In this document: positions 9,418 to 17,994 of the stretch, in pieces
Numbering within the stretch: position 1 is the first letter of the stretch
Layout of the letters: every line of letters begins with the position of its first letter
From: Flavobacteriales bacterium
GTDB lineage: Bacteria; Bacteroidota; Bacteroidia; Flavobacteriales; BACL11
Direction of reading: 5' to 3'
Assembly (NCBI GenBank): GCA_014239655.1
Contig: JAAZYM010000033.1
Location: forward strand, 1-63,305
Length of the DNA stretch: 63,305 nt
Position numbers and translations under genes: made by a program
Notes under the pieces: generated by a model
Seen by the model: only the letters and a program-made list of their open reading frames with translations
What the model was told of the DNA's origin: nothing
Database searches by the model: none

Positions 9418-9936
9418 CTATTTTAGTTTTATATCTTTAAGAGCCTCCCACCTTGGGTCGGCTATCTTTTTAGTTTTAATTGAGTATTTATTTATCAAAT
9501 TTACCATTTCTTTGTTACACTCGTCTTTATTTATTGAATTAAGTTGATGTTGACGTTTTGTTGGTATTGCCAAAATAATCATCTCGTATAAATGATTTTT
9601 TATACAAAGATCATTTTTATTTTCCTGTATATAGATAATTTCTTCTTCTGTAGCCTCCTCCTTTCCCGATTCTTGGATAATTGAACTTGTTCTTGATGAT
9701 ATTGGAACTTGAATTTCTTCTGTACATATATCACAAGGGATTTTATTAATTACACCATTAATTTCTACTTCTAGAGTTGTTTTTTTATCTTTTTTTATCA
9801 AACAGGTTTTAGCTATAATATCCGCACTACTTATTTCAGTTTGACTGAATGTCTCAAAGAACTCATCCCTAATTTCAAATGAGTTACTATAAACTCCATC
9901 TTTAATTCCAGTTAATTTTATTTTATAGTAATCCAT
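9418..9936 (-). CDS. yceD: DUF177/YceD family protein (start corrected to Met at 9936)
   Basis: YceD/DUF177 proteins are conserved partners of rpmF and are implicated in rRNA or ribosome maturation (23S rRNA accumulation in plants and bacteria); the exact function is unsettled. The protein, 172 residues from the start chosen here, has the Cys pair C68/C71 (IPCDICTEEI) and an acidic C-terminal half. A longer reading to 9960 was rejected because that codon falls inside a perfect -7 promoter element (9958-9965), upstream of where transcription should begin. It is the first gene of the yceD-rpmF-plsX-fabH-accB-accC unit. Confidence 0.88.
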   Translation of the reverse strand: MDYYKIKLTGIKDGVYSNSFEIRDEFFETFSQTEISSADIIAKTCLIKKDKKTTLEVEINGVINKIPCDICTEEIQVPISSRTSSIIQESGKEEATEEEIIYIQENKNDLCIKNHLYEMIILAIPTKRQHQLNSINKDECNKEMVNLINKYSIKTKKIADPRWEALKDIKLK

Positions 9937-9957
9937 TATGCTGAATTTTAAGGGCTG

Positions 9958-9965
9958 CAAATATA
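9958..9965 (-). promoter_or_regulatory. Bacteroidota -7 element for the yceD-rpmF-lipid operon
   Basis: The minus strand reads TATATTTG, matching the TAnnTTTG consensus. The expected transcription start is 5-7 bases downstream, leaving a leader of about 15 nt before the yceD ATG at 9936. No convincing TTTG -33 element is visible. It gives the lipid/ribosome operon a promoter separate from pepA-pdxA. Confidence 0.6.
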
Positions 9966-10023
9966 TAAATTTATTACTATTTAGCTTAGTAGCTATTATG
10001 ATGTTGGAGGTATCCTCTTTGTT

Positions 10024-11028
10024 TTATGAGTTTCTAAAATTAGAAATTTCTATAGCAGAAATAACTGCACACTTGAAAGACTCTTCATTTGCTATGTTTT
10101 TAGCGCTAATATCATATGCTACTCCATGTACTGGTGATGTGCGGATTACATCTATTCCTGCAGTAAAGTTTACTCCTTTAGAAAAGGAGAGTGCTTTAAA
10201 TGGAATAAGTCCTTGATCGTGATACATTGCTAGGACCCCATCATATAATTTTAATTTTTCTTTTGTAAAGAAACTATCAGAAGGAAATGGTCCATAGATG
10301 GATATATTACGGTCTTTTTTTAGTTTTTCGATTGCAGGTATAATAATGTCTGTTTCCTCTATTCCTAGCATACCATTTTCTCCAGCGTGAGGATTGAGCC
10401 CTAGCACAGCAATCTTTGGGATTGAGATTTTGAAGTCTACTTTAAGAGATTCATTTAGTTTTTGTGCTTTTTGAATTATTTTATCTTGAGTTATAGCATC
10501 AGTAACTTCTTTTAATGCAATATGTCCTGTTACAAAAGAAATTTTCATCTTGTCACTAAGCATTATCATTAATGAATCTCCTTCGAATCTGCTTTCAAGG
10601 AATTCAGTATGACCAATAAAGTCAGGAACACTTTTCCTTACTTGATATTTATCTATTGGAGCAGTTACCAACACATCAATTTCTTTCTTTTCTAGTGCTT
10701 CACAAGCATCTTTTAATGAATCAAAAGCAATTTTTGCTGAATTAACTGAAGGCTCTCCAGGTATTATCTTATGATTATAACTTTCTTTTTCTAGAATATT
10801 TATGTTTTTCTCTTTCAGATCTTGTATAGATCTAATATCATTAGATGAGATCTTCTTTTCTTCTATAGCTAGTTTATAGTCTGAGCATATTTTGTGAGAT
10901 CCAAATATTATAGGCGTACATATATCAAATAGACTTTGGTCTTTGAATGTTTTGAAAATTATCTCAAGCCCAATCCCATGCACATCCCCTAATGAGATCC
11001 CTAACCTAATTTTGCTTTTATGAAGCAT
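10024..11028 (-). CDS. pdxA: 4-hydroxythreonine-4-phosphate dehydrogenase
   Basis: NAD-dependent oxidative decarboxylase of the DXP-dependent pyridoxal 5'-phosphate pathway; metal-dependent and cytosolic. Family marks include ISLGDVHGIGLEI near the start, the substrate-binding GHTEFLESR, the metal-site histidine region VTGHIALKEV, LGLNPHAGENG, and MYHDQGLIPFKAL. At 334 residues it is normal. It begins four bases after the pepA stop and is 63 bp from the yceD promoter region. Confidence 0.95.
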   Translation of the reverse strand: MLHKSKIRLGISLGDVHGIGLEIIFKTFKDQSLFDICTPIIFGSHKICSDYKLAIEEKKISSNDIRSIQDLKEKNINILEKESYNHKIIPGEPSVNSAKIAFDSLKDACEALEKKEIDVLVTAPIDKYQVRKSVPDFIGHTEFLESRFEGDSLMIMLSDKMKISFVTGHIALKEVTDAITQDKIIQKAQKLNESLKVDFKISIPKIAVLGLNPHAGENGMLGIEETDIIIPAIEKLKKDRNISIYGPFPSDSFFTKEKLKLYDGVLAMYHDQGLIPFKALSFSKGVNFTAGIDVIRTSPVHGVAYDISAKNIANEESFKCAVISAIEISNFRNS

Positions 11029-11032
11029 TAGA

Positions 11033-12448
11033 TTAGTGCTTTTTTACAAATTCATATAATAATCTAACTCCCATTCCAGTAGCTCCTTTTCCTCTGTATC
11101 CATATTTTGAAGTAACATATGCCGGGCCTGCAATATCAAGGTGAATCCATGGGTAGTTAATAAAATTAGAAAGGAATTTCCCAGCAGTTATAGCTCCTGC
11201 AAATGGACCTCCTATATTCTTTATATCTGCTATATCTGATTTTATTAATTCATCATAGTCATCCCAGAACGGCATTTCAGCTAAACGTTCATGGGTTCTA
11301 TGACCTGTTTCCTCTAATTTCTCATGATATTTTTTTGCATTTTTTTGCATTGAAACAATTCCAAAATGTCCAATTGCCCTTGCTGCAGCTCCTGTAAGTG
11401 TGGCAAGGTCTATTACTATTTCTGGATTATATTTTTCAGCATAACTTAATGCGTCAGCAAGGATCATTCTTCCTTCAGCATCAGTGTTTAGTACTTCAAC
11501 AGTAGACTTATTAAACATAGTAACTACATCTCCAGGTGCATATGCATTTCCAGACGGTCTATTATCTGTTGCTGGAACTAATCCTATAACATGTTTTGGT
11601 ATTTTATTGCTTGCAATTGCATACATAGCTCCAATTACCGTTCCTGCACCTGCCATGTCTACCTTCATTATATCCATTCCTTTAGTAGGTTTTAAGCTTA
11701 GTCCTCCTGTATCATATACAATCCCCTTACCAACTAGGACGATTGGTTTTTTGTTTTTTGCATTTTTTGGTTTCCATTCTAATATAGAGAATGTAGGCTC
11801 ATCAATGCTTCCTTGATTTACAGCAAGAAGACCTCCCATCTTCAATGATTGTATTTTCTTTTTGTTAAATATTGTTGTTTTAAACCCAGAACTTTTACCT
11901 GCTTCTTTTGCTAATCTTGCAAGGTCAGTTGCTTTTAAATGGGAGAAAGGTGTGTTCACTAGATCTTTAGTTAATTTTACAGCGTTAGCTAATCGTTCTA
12001 TTTCTAAAAGATTATTAGAATCATCATTTTTATAGATATATATAGTAACATTTTGTTCTTTTTCTTTTTTGCTTTTATGATTAGTAAATTTATAATTTGA
12101 CAATGCCATTCCCTCAACAAAAGTATATGTATTAATTATTTCTTTATCAGCATTATTTATTGTAATAGTATTCAGACCTTTAATCTTTTCAAATACTTTA
12201 TCTCCTAGACATCTTAGGTTTTCTAAATAAAGATTGTGATTATTTATTTTTTTTGGATTAACAACTATAATCTTTCTTATATACTGATTAAGAATAATAA
12301 TTTCTTTGTTTTCTTTTTGTTGCTCTTTTATAAATTTCTTTTCCTGACTATTTAGACTTATACTAGATATTTTAGTTTTCTTATCTGATAGTATAATGAC
12401 ATGATCTTTTTCTGTAATTGTGTTTTTATTTTTAATAATAGTCTTCAT
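11033..12448 (-). CDS. pepA: Leucyl aminopeptidase (M17 family)
   Basis: Di-metal M17 aminopeptidase that trims N-terminal residues from peptides in the cytosol. The signature NTDAEGRMILADAL is intact, preceded by the metal/lysine segment VGKGIVYDTGGLSLKP and KVDMAGAGTV. A longer open frame reaches 12694, but its extra N-terminus is the antisense of mqnC and looks non-biological. The Met at 12446-12448 (MKTIIKNKNT) gives a 471-residue protein of normal size and leaves 40 bp to the divergent mqnC. It is followed four bases later by pdxA. Confidence 0.92.
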   Translation of the reverse strand: MKTIIKNKNTITEKDHVIILSDKKTKISSISLNSQEKKFIKEQQKENKEIIILNQYIRKIIVVNPKKINNHNLYLENLRCLGDKVFEKIKGLNTITINNADKEIINTYTFVEGMALSNYKFTNHKSKKEKEQNVTIYIYKNDDSNNLLEIERLANAVKLTKDLVNTPFSHLKATDLARLAKEAGKSSGFKTTIFNKKKIQSLKMGGLLAVNQGSIDEPTFSILEWKPKNAKNKKPIVLVGKGIVYDTGGLSLKPTKGMDIMKVDMAGAGTVIGAMYAIASNKIPKHVIGLVPATDNRPSGNAYAPGDVVTMFNKSTVEVLNTDAEGRMILADALSYAEKYNPEIVIDLATLTGAAARAIGHFGIVSMQKNAKKYHEKLEETGHRTHERLAEMPFWDDYDELIKSDIADIKNIGGPFAGAITAGKFLSNFINYPWIHLDIAGPAYVTSKYGYRGKGATGMGVRLLYEFVKKH

Positions 12449-12457
12449 ATAATTATG

Positions 12458-12465
12458 TAATTTTG
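12458..12465 (+). promoter_or_regulatory. -7 promoter element for mqnC-ribE
   Basis: TAATTTTG matches TAnnTTTG and lies 23 bp before the mqnC ATG, inside the 40-bp divergent gap shared with pepA. No -33 TTTG is obvious. Confidence 0.5.
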
Positions 12466-12488
12466 GTGATGTAAAATTAAGGTTTTTT

Positions 12489-13613
12489 ATGGATAGCAGA
12501 TTATTATTAGCTAGAGCGTTAAAAAAAGAGTTTCTTTCAATAGAGGAAGGGATGTTTTTATTTAATAATGTACCAACAGCTGAGTTAATGTGGACTGCTA
12601 ATGAATTAAGACAGGATCTAGTACCAGGAAATATTGTGACATGGCAGATTGATAGAAATGTAAACACTACGAATGCTTGTAATGCAAATTGCAAGTTCTG
12701 TAATTTCTTTAGACATCCAAAACATAAAGAGGTCTATATAACTGACATGGATACCTATAAAAGGAAGATCGAAGAGACGATTAAGTTTGGCGGGGATCAG
12801 CTATTATTACAAGGAGGCCATCACCCTGGACTGGGTCTTTCATACTATACAAAGTTATTCAGAAATTTAAAAAACCTGTATCCAAATATTAAGCTTCACG
12901 CATTAGGACCTCCAGAAGTAGCGCATATATGTAAGATTGATAATATTTCTCATGAACATGCTCTTTCTGAATTAAAAGATTCAGGAATGGATAGTATGCC
13001 AGGAGCTGGAGCAGAAATTCTAAGTGATAGAGTACGACGTTTAATTTCAAAAGGAAAGTGTACAGGTATAGAATGGTTGCAGATCATGAGAGAAGCACAT
13101 AAATTAAACATAACAACTTCTGCAACAATGATGTTTGGCCATGTAGAAACATTACAAGAACGATTTGAACATCTAGTCTTAATTAGAGATGTCCAGGCTG
13201 AAAAACCTAAGGGTTCTAAAGGTTTCTTAGCGTTTATTCCATGGCCTTTTATGGACGATGGAACTTTACTTCAGAGGGTAAAAGGAATTAACAATGAGAC
13301 TACATCAGATGAATATATTAGGATGTTAGCTCTAAGTAGAATAATGCTGCCAAATATTTCTAACATACAGGCTTCCTGGTTAACTGTTGGGGCATCCACA
13401 GCCCAAATATGTCTTCATGGAGGAGCTAATGATATGGGCTCTATTATGTTAGAAGAGAATGTTGTTTCAGCTGCTGGAGCACCGCATAGATTTACTTCTG
13501 ATAGTATTCAAAATTGTATTATTGAAGCAGGTTTTCAACCACAATTAAGAGATCAGCAATATAATTTTAGAGATATTCCTGCAAAAATTGAGCAACAAAA
13601 AATAGATTATTAG
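12489..13613 (+). CDS. mqnC: Cyclic dehypoxanthinyl futalosine synthase (radical SAM)
   Basis: Radical SAM enzyme of the futalosine route to menaquinone, cyclising dehypoxanthine futalosine. The [4Fe-4S]-binding cysteines are C64, C68 and C71 in NACNANCKFCNF. GGDQLLLQGGHHPG and GAGAEILSDRVR are typical of MqnC rather than MqnE. At 374 residues it is full length. It is separated from ribE by one base (TAG then C then ATG), so the two are probably co-transcribed. It is the only futalosine-pathway gene in the window; others must be elsewhere. Confidence 0.93.
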   Translation: MDSRLLLARALKKEFLSIEEGMFLFNNVPTAELMWTANELRQDLVPGNIVTWQIDRNVNTTNACNANCKFCNFFRHPKHKEVYITDMDTYKRKIEETIKFGGDQLLLQGGHHPGLGLSYYTKLFRNLKNLYPNIKLHALGPPEVAHICKIDNISHEHALSELKDSGMDSMPGAGAEILSDRVRRLISKGKCTGIEWLQIMREAHKLNITTSATMMFGHVETLQERFEHLVLIRDVQAEKPKGSKGFLAFIPWPFMDDGTLLQRVKGINNETTSDEYIRMLALSRIMLPNISNIQASWLTVGASTAQICLHGGANDMGSIMLEENVVSAAGAPHRFTSDSIQNCIIEAGFQPQLRDQQYNFRDIPAKIEQQKIDY

Positions 13614-13614
13614 C

Positions 13615-14199
13615 ATGTTTACTGGAATAATTGAAAATACAGCAGTCCTTATAAATATACAAGAGAATGATAATAATTTAGATTTATCTTTTACAACAGA
13701 TCTTTTATCTGAGTTAAAGATTGATCAAAGTATTTCTCATAATGGAGTATGTTTAACAGTTGTTGATATTTCTAATGAATCATATGTTGTGAATGTTATA
13801 AAAGAGACTTTACGGAAAAGTAATTTAGGGACTTTAAAAATTGGAGATTTTGTTAATGTTGAGAGAAGCACACAAATAAATAGTAGGTTAGATGGTCACA
13901 TTGTACAAGGTCATGTTGATCAGATAGGTATCTGTCAGTCTATTGAAGAACAAGGAGGGTCTTATTTTATGACATTTAAATATGAGCCATCAGAAAATAT
14001 AACAGTAGAGAAAGGCTCTGTGTGTGTAAATGGAATTAGCTTAACAGTGGTTAATTCTATGCCTGATTCATTTTCTGTAGCTATCATTCCATATACCTGG
14101 GACAATACTAATCTGCAGGATGTTCAAGTTGGGGGGAGCGTGAATTTAGAGTTTGATATTTTAGGTAAATATGTTTCTAAACTTATGTCTAGGTCTTAA
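13615..14199 (+). CDS. ribE: Riboflavin synthase alpha subunit
   Basis: Dismutates two 6,7-dimethyl-8-ribityllumazine molecules to riboflavin. Two lumazine-binding repeats are clear: the N-terminal one starting MFTGIIE with NGVCLTVVD, and the second from about residue 98 (RLDGHIVQGHVDQ) with VNGISLTVV. At 194 residues it is normal. It directly follows mqnC. Its TAA stop interlocks with the stop of the convergent barrel gene in a shared TTAA. Confidence 0.95.
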   Translation: MFTGIIENTAVLINIQENDNNLDLSFTTDLLSELKIDQSISHNGVCLTVVDISNESYVVNVIKETLRKSNLGTLKIGDFVNVERSTQINSRLDGHIVQGHVDQIGICQSIEEQGGSYFMTFKYEPSENITVEKGSVCVNGISLTVVNSMPDSFSVAIIPYTWDNTNLQDVQVGGSVNLEFDILGKYVSKLMSRS

Positions 14200-15209
14200 T
14201 TTTTCTCTGATATTTCATTTTTCTTGGTTAAGAACCTATAATTTAATCCTATTGTTAATTGATTTTTTGATCCAATTTGTAGACCATTTAGATATTGATA
14301 AATAGGGATTTCATAAGTAGCAAATAAACTTAATGATTTTAAGGAATAACTAATCTGAGGAATAACAAATATTTTTCTACCCCCAGAAGACTCTTCTAGA
14401 TCATTAAGGTATTCATTTTCCCATTCAAATTGACTTTCTCCGGCATCCATTTTTTTAATGATTTCACCTTTAATTTGGAGTGTTGATGATATTTTGTTTT
14501 TGAATGTTTTTCCAAAATATAATCCATAGCTTGTATAATCTCCAATTTTTTGATCTAACGAATTATACCCTTTGTTGATGTGTAAGATGTTTGCAAAAAC
14601 CCTCAATTTGCGCAGCTTATATTCTTTGAAGAAAAAGGAATAGAGGATTAAATCATTTGCACCTGATGATAGTTGTGTTATGGGTGGATTAACATCCCAT
14701 ATTCCTGGGATTGTCTCACTTGAGTCAGTATGTGACCCAATGGGGAGTTTTATACCAACACCTATTGTTATTTCAGATCTAGTAAAAGGAAGGTCATTAT
14801 TGTATATATTATATCTTGGAAAGATAATTAGATCACTAAATCCTTTTGAGCACAGGGTATCAGATTTATTATATCCCACCTTCGTTTTATTTATAAAATA
14901 TCCGCTGGCTAATGATATAGTAAGCTTATTACTTATTCCATAATCAGTTCGTAGAAAAATATAATTACTATTTAGATTATCGAAGCTTATAGGGTTTATA
15001 GTGTCTTTTTTTCCTACATAGAAGTTGTCAGAGAAATTATATTGGTAATTAATAGAGGTTTCAACTTGGTGTTTTAGTAAGACCCCTGTTGATGCACCGC
15101 CAGCTATAGGGTTGCCAGAACCTCCCGAACAACAACCTTGTGCATTTAGTGAATTATATGAGAATGCTATTAGTATTAACGAAATAAAAAAGCGTGTGTC
15201 TTTCAGCAC
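14196..15209 (-). CDS. Outer-membrane beta-barrel protein with N-terminal Cys-Cys-Ser-Gly-Gly motif
   Basis: Predicted outer-membrane barrel of 337 residues; function unknown. A signal peptide ends in LNAQ, and the mature N-terminus begins with a paired-cysteine, Gly-rich motif (C26, C27 in GCCSGGSGNPIAGGAS). Alternating amphipathic strands with aromatic girdles follow, for example KHQVETSINYQYNFSDNFY and a last strand QLTIGLNYRFL, as expected for a beta-barrel (transporter/meta-pathway-like family). It is the last gene of a cassette with a thioredoxin-like T9SS protein and an HMA-domain protein, overlapping the former by one base. The cysteine pair at the mature N-terminus suggests a metal or disulfide role; this is inference. 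Confidence 0.7.
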   Translation of the reverse strand: MLKDTRFFISLILIAFSYNSLNAQGCCSGGSGNPIAGGASTGVLLKHQVETSINYQYNFSDNFYVGKKDTINPISFDNLNSNYIFLRTDYGISNKLTISLASGYFINKTKVGYNKSDTLCSKGFSDLIIFPRYNIYNNDLPFTRSEITIGVGIKLPIGSHTDSSETIPGIWDVNPPITQLSSGANDLILYSFFFKEYKLRKLRVFANILHINKGYNSLDQKIGDYTSYGLYFGKTFKNKISSTLQIKGEIIKKMDAGESQFEWENEYLNDLEESSGGRKIFVIPQISYSLKSLSLFATYEIPIYQYLNGLQIGSKNQLTIGLNYRFLTKKNEISEKN

Positions 15210-15994
15210 TAGTTCAATATATTAACTGTTTTGACCTGTTCTTGTTTGGCGTTACTTAGTTTAATAAAGTACATCCCATTCTTCAATGAACCTAGATTAA
15301 ATTCTTCTTGATGAACCCCCTTGTGTTTAACATGTTTTTCTTTTAAGATTATGCTTTTACCTAGAGGATCTATTAGCTCTATTTCTATTTCTTCCCTGTC
15401 TTTTGTTGAATATGAAATATTCAGGATGTTTGTTATTGGGTTAGGGTAAGTTTTTATTTTAAAGATATCTTCTTCTTGCTCATCTATCGATGACAGCCCA
15501 TCAGTGATAGCTGCAGATATTGCTGCGTGCACATTAGAGTAGTTTATTTTATCATCATTCTTATTTAGATATATAAGATGATTAGTGCCGCCAAGGACCA
15601 CTACCTTAGGCATTCCATCTACACCGTAGTCACTCATTGTTATATTGGCATTAGAGAATATTGTTGAGTTTGGCATATTATATGTGGTTGCAAAGTTATT
15701 TAAGATAACACATGATGTATTTGCATAATCGTCTGCAATATAGAAATGCACTTTTCCGGGATGACTGGACGAGAAGGATTGGACAGCATCATATGCTGGG
15801 TATGAATATGTTGCGCATGGAGGACAAGGCATAATCCATGATATAACTATAATATTACCTGCGTCTAATTCATTAAATAAGTTATGTGAAATACCATCAC
15901 AATCATCTTCTATAAAATTTGTTGCATATGTCTGTCCATTAATTGACTGGATAGAGATAAAGTATAATAAAAAGAAAAATAGGGTTTTGTTCAT
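15209..15994 (-). CDS. Secreted thioredoxin-like protein (CPPC) with T9SS sorting domain
   Basis: 261 residues: signal peptide (ends near INGQ, residue 21), a thioredoxin-like domain with C57-P-P-C60 in ISWIMPCPPCATYSYP, and a C-terminal type A T9SS domain from about residue 178 (KTYPNPITNILNISYS ... GMYFIKLSN). The CPPC pair is redox-like, and the ...VDGMPKVVVLGG segment supplies the cis-Pro region. The protein is therefore expected on the cell surface or released, not in the periplasm. It is translationally coupled to the upstream HMA gene (ATGA overlap) and to the downstream barrel gene. Substrate unknown. Confidence 0.8.
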   Translation of the reverse strand: MNKTLFFFLLYFISIQSINGQTYATNFIEDDCDGISHNLFNELDAGNIIVISWIMPCPPCATYSYPAYDAVQSFSSSHPGKVHFYIADDYANTSCVILNNFATTYNMPNSTIFSNANITMSDYGVDGMPKVVVLGGTNHLIYLNKNDDKINYSNVHAAISAAITDGLSSIDEQEEDIFKIKTYPNPITNILNISYSTKDREEIEIELIDPLGKSIILKEKHVKHKGVHQEEFNLGSLKNGMYFIKLSNAKQEQVKTVNILN

Positions 15995-16344
15995 TTCTTA
16001 TAAGTTTGTTTGCGTTCATATTTACAGCAATAATGTAATAAGTTATATATTTCATCTGCGGCTCTATACATTTCAGTATCATATCCAACAGCTGCAATCT
16101 CTTTCTGTATCCTGTTTAATGTCGTTTTTTCAGAAAAGAATTTAACTTTTAATCTTTGTTTATTTACATTCCATTTAGCTGATTTCACACCAGGAATACT
16201 TCTTGCTGTCTTTTCAATCTTTGTTTTACACATCATACAATTTCCAGAAACTTGAAAAGTTGCCTTTAGGATACTATCCTTTATTGTTAAGGATTGCAAT
16301 AAAAAGAATATTAGAAATATTAAAAGTGGATATTTATTTTTCAT
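15991..16344 (-). CDS. HMA (heavy-metal-associated) domain protein, exported
   Basis: 117 residues: an N-terminal hydrophobic segment (about 6-20) acts as a signal or anchor, then a complete HMA fold with the metal-binding pair C36/C39 in SGNCMMCKTKIEK, PGVKSAKWN and the C-terminal AVGYDTE strand. An extra Cys pair, C106/C107 in LHYCCKYERK, lies in a basic tail outside the fold. HMA domains bind Cu(I), Zn or similar ions. It is the first gene of the HMA / CPPC / Cys-Cys barrel cassette. The metal cannot be read from the sequence. Confidence 0.8.
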   Translation of the reverse strand: MKNKYPLLIFLIFFLLQSLTIKDSILKATFQVSGNCMMCKTKIEKTARSIPGVKSAKWNVNKQRLKVKFFSEKTTLNRIQKEIAAVGYDTEMYRAADEIYNLLHYCCKYERKQTYKK

Positions 16345-16362
16345 TTTATAAAGATATGTATT

Positions 16363-16370
16363 TATATTTG
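16363..16370 (+). promoter_or_regulatory. -7 promoter element for purT
   Basis: TATATTTG, a perfect TAnnTTTG match, lies 23 bp before the purT ATG in the 49-bp divergent gap with the HMA gene. Confidence 0.55.
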
Positions 16371-16393
16371 ATGTTTGATAGAAAACATTTTTT

Positions 16394-17557
16394 ATGATGA
16401 GAAAAAAAATACTGTTATTAGGTTCAGGTGAATTAGGAAGAGAAGTAGTAATTGCACTTCAAAGATTAGGACAGTATGTTATTGCAGTTGATTCATATGA
16501 AAATGCTCCCGCTATGCAAGTTGCACATGATTTTGAAGTTATTAATATGCTTGATGGAGATGCTCTTGATGGTATTGTAGAGAAGCATAGTCCAGATATT
16601 ATTGTTCCCGAGGTAGAGAGTATTAGAACCGAACACTTTTATAAATATGAGGAGCAGGGCTATAAGGTAGTGCCATCAGCAAAAGCAGCTAATTATACGA
16701 TGAATAGAAAAGCTATTCGTGATTTAGCATCCATTGATCTTTCGATAAAGACTGCAAAATATAAATACGCTAGATCATTTGAAGAGCTTAAAGCAGGAGT
16801 TGAATATTGTGGATTTCCTTGTGTTGTAAAGCCCTTAATGTCAAGCTCGGGTAAAGGACAATCAGTTATAAGAACGGTTGATGATATAAGAAAATCTTGG
16901 GATTATGCTATGGAAGGATCAAGAGGAGATCTAATGGAGGTGATTGTAGAGGAGTTTATTTCATTTGAATATGAGATTACTCTATTAACATTAACTCAAG
17001 ATAATGGAATTACGTTGTTTTGCCCACCGATTGGACATAGACAAGAGAGGGGAGATTATCAAGAAAGTTGGCAGCCTATGTCTATGAAAGAAGAATTTCT
17101 CATGCAGTCTCAAAATATGGCCAGAAGAGTAACTAGTGCTTTGGGAGGATCAGGTATTTGGGGGGTAGAATTCTTTGTTGCAAAGGAGGGGGTTTATTTT
17201 TCAGAATTATCTCCACGTCCTCATGATACCGGTATGGTAACTCTAGCCAATACTCAGAATTATAATGAATTTGAATTACATGCAAGAGCTATTCTGGGAA
17301 TTCCCGTTGACCAAATCAAGCTTCTAAAAAATGGTGCTTCTGCTGTAGTTTTAGCAAATAAAGAAAATCATGATTTTCCAGTGATCACTGGATTAGAACA
17401 AGCAGCTAGTCTTCCGGATACTGATTTTAAGATTTTTGGAAAACCTACTACAAGAAAATACAGGAGAATGGCTGTTACCTTAGCTTATGGACAAGATACT
17501 GTTGAGGAATTAACACAGAAGGCTAAAGATGTAGCGGCGTTAATAAAGATAGATTAG
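16394..17557 (+). CDS. purT: Formate-dependent phosphoribosylglycinamide formyltransferase
   Basis: ATP-grasp enzyme that formylates GAR with formate and ATP, the folate-independent alternative to PurN in purine synthesis. It begins with two Met codons ([18 protein letters not shown]); RIP-type ATP-grasp features include [33 protein letters not shown] and [13 protein letters not shown]. At 387 residues it is standard. It is divergent from the HMA cassette and ends convergently in an interlocked stop with the GNAT gene (TTAG). Confidence 0.95.
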   Translation: MMRKKILLLGSGELGREVVIALQRLGQYVIAVDSYENAPAMQVAHDFEVINMLDGDALDGIVEKHSPDIIVPEVESIRTEHFYKYEEQGYKVVPSAKAANYTMNRKAIRDLASIDLSIKTAKYKYARSFEELKAGVEYCGFPCVVKPLMSSSGKGQSVIRTVDDIRKSWDYAMEGSRGDLMEVIVEEFISFEYEITLLTLTQDNGITLFCPPIGHRQERGDYQESWQPMSMKEEFLMQSQNMARRVTSALGGSGIWGVEFFVAKEGVYFSELSPRPHDTGMVTLANTQNYNEFELHARAILGIPVDQIKLLKNGASAVVLANKENHDFPVITGLEQAASLPDTDFKIFGKPTTRKYRRMAVTLAYGQDTVEELTQKAKDVAALIKID

Positions 17558-17991
17558 TTTATGATCTTATACATCTTATAGTGCGGTCCAATATCCTTTA
17601 TGTTGAATTCTGGTCCAATTATTTTAAATCCTAATACAGTATAAAATTCTAATGCAACTAATCTGGCATTACACCATAATACATCACATTTTTTTTCTTC
17701 TAATATTTTAAAAGCAGCGATCATTAGTTTAGTTGCAGCGGATATTCTTCTAAAGTCAGGATGCGTAGCCATTCCTCTAAGTCTGTAACCATTAATTGAT
17801 TTTATATCTTTATCATTCTCAGGATAGAATGATCCTATTGATATTATTTTTTTATCGATTATAGACGCTAGATGGAATGTTTCTTTATGATCATCTAAAT
17901 CGTAATAAGTTGTCTCAACAGGAAGATTAGGTCTTAAAACAAGATTTCTTAATGGTCGAATTTTCTCCGCATTTACTAAAGATATGTTCAT
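17554..17991 (-). CDS. GNAT family N-acetyltransferase
   Basis: 145-residue acetyltransferase-fold protein. The acetyl-CoA loop region is [20 protein letters not shown], and the C-terminal [14 protein letters not shown] is the usual final beta-alpha-beta unit. The P-loop (RRISAATK) is somewhat degenerate relative to Q/RxxGxG/A. It starts three bases after the TolC-like gene and is the last gene of the efflux operon, so it may act on the operon's substrate or simply be a passenger. Substrate unknown. Confidence 0.8.
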   Translation of the reverse strand: MNISLVNAEKIRPLRNLVLRPNLPVETTYYDLDDHKETFHLASIIDKKIISIGSFYPENDKDIKSINGYRLRGMATHPDFRRISAATKLMIAAFKILEEKKCDVLWCNARLVALEFYTVLGFKIIGPEFNIKDIGPHYKMYKIIN

Positions 17992-17994
17992 CTT

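Noticed and set aside
9937-9960. Upstream Met start for the YceD protein
   Set aside because: The codon overlaps a perfect -7 element, so it would lie upstream of the transcript start.
12449-12694. N-terminal extension of pepA
   Set aside because: It is antisense to the 5' end of mqnC and does not resemble M17 enzymes; the Met at 12446-12448 gives normal length.
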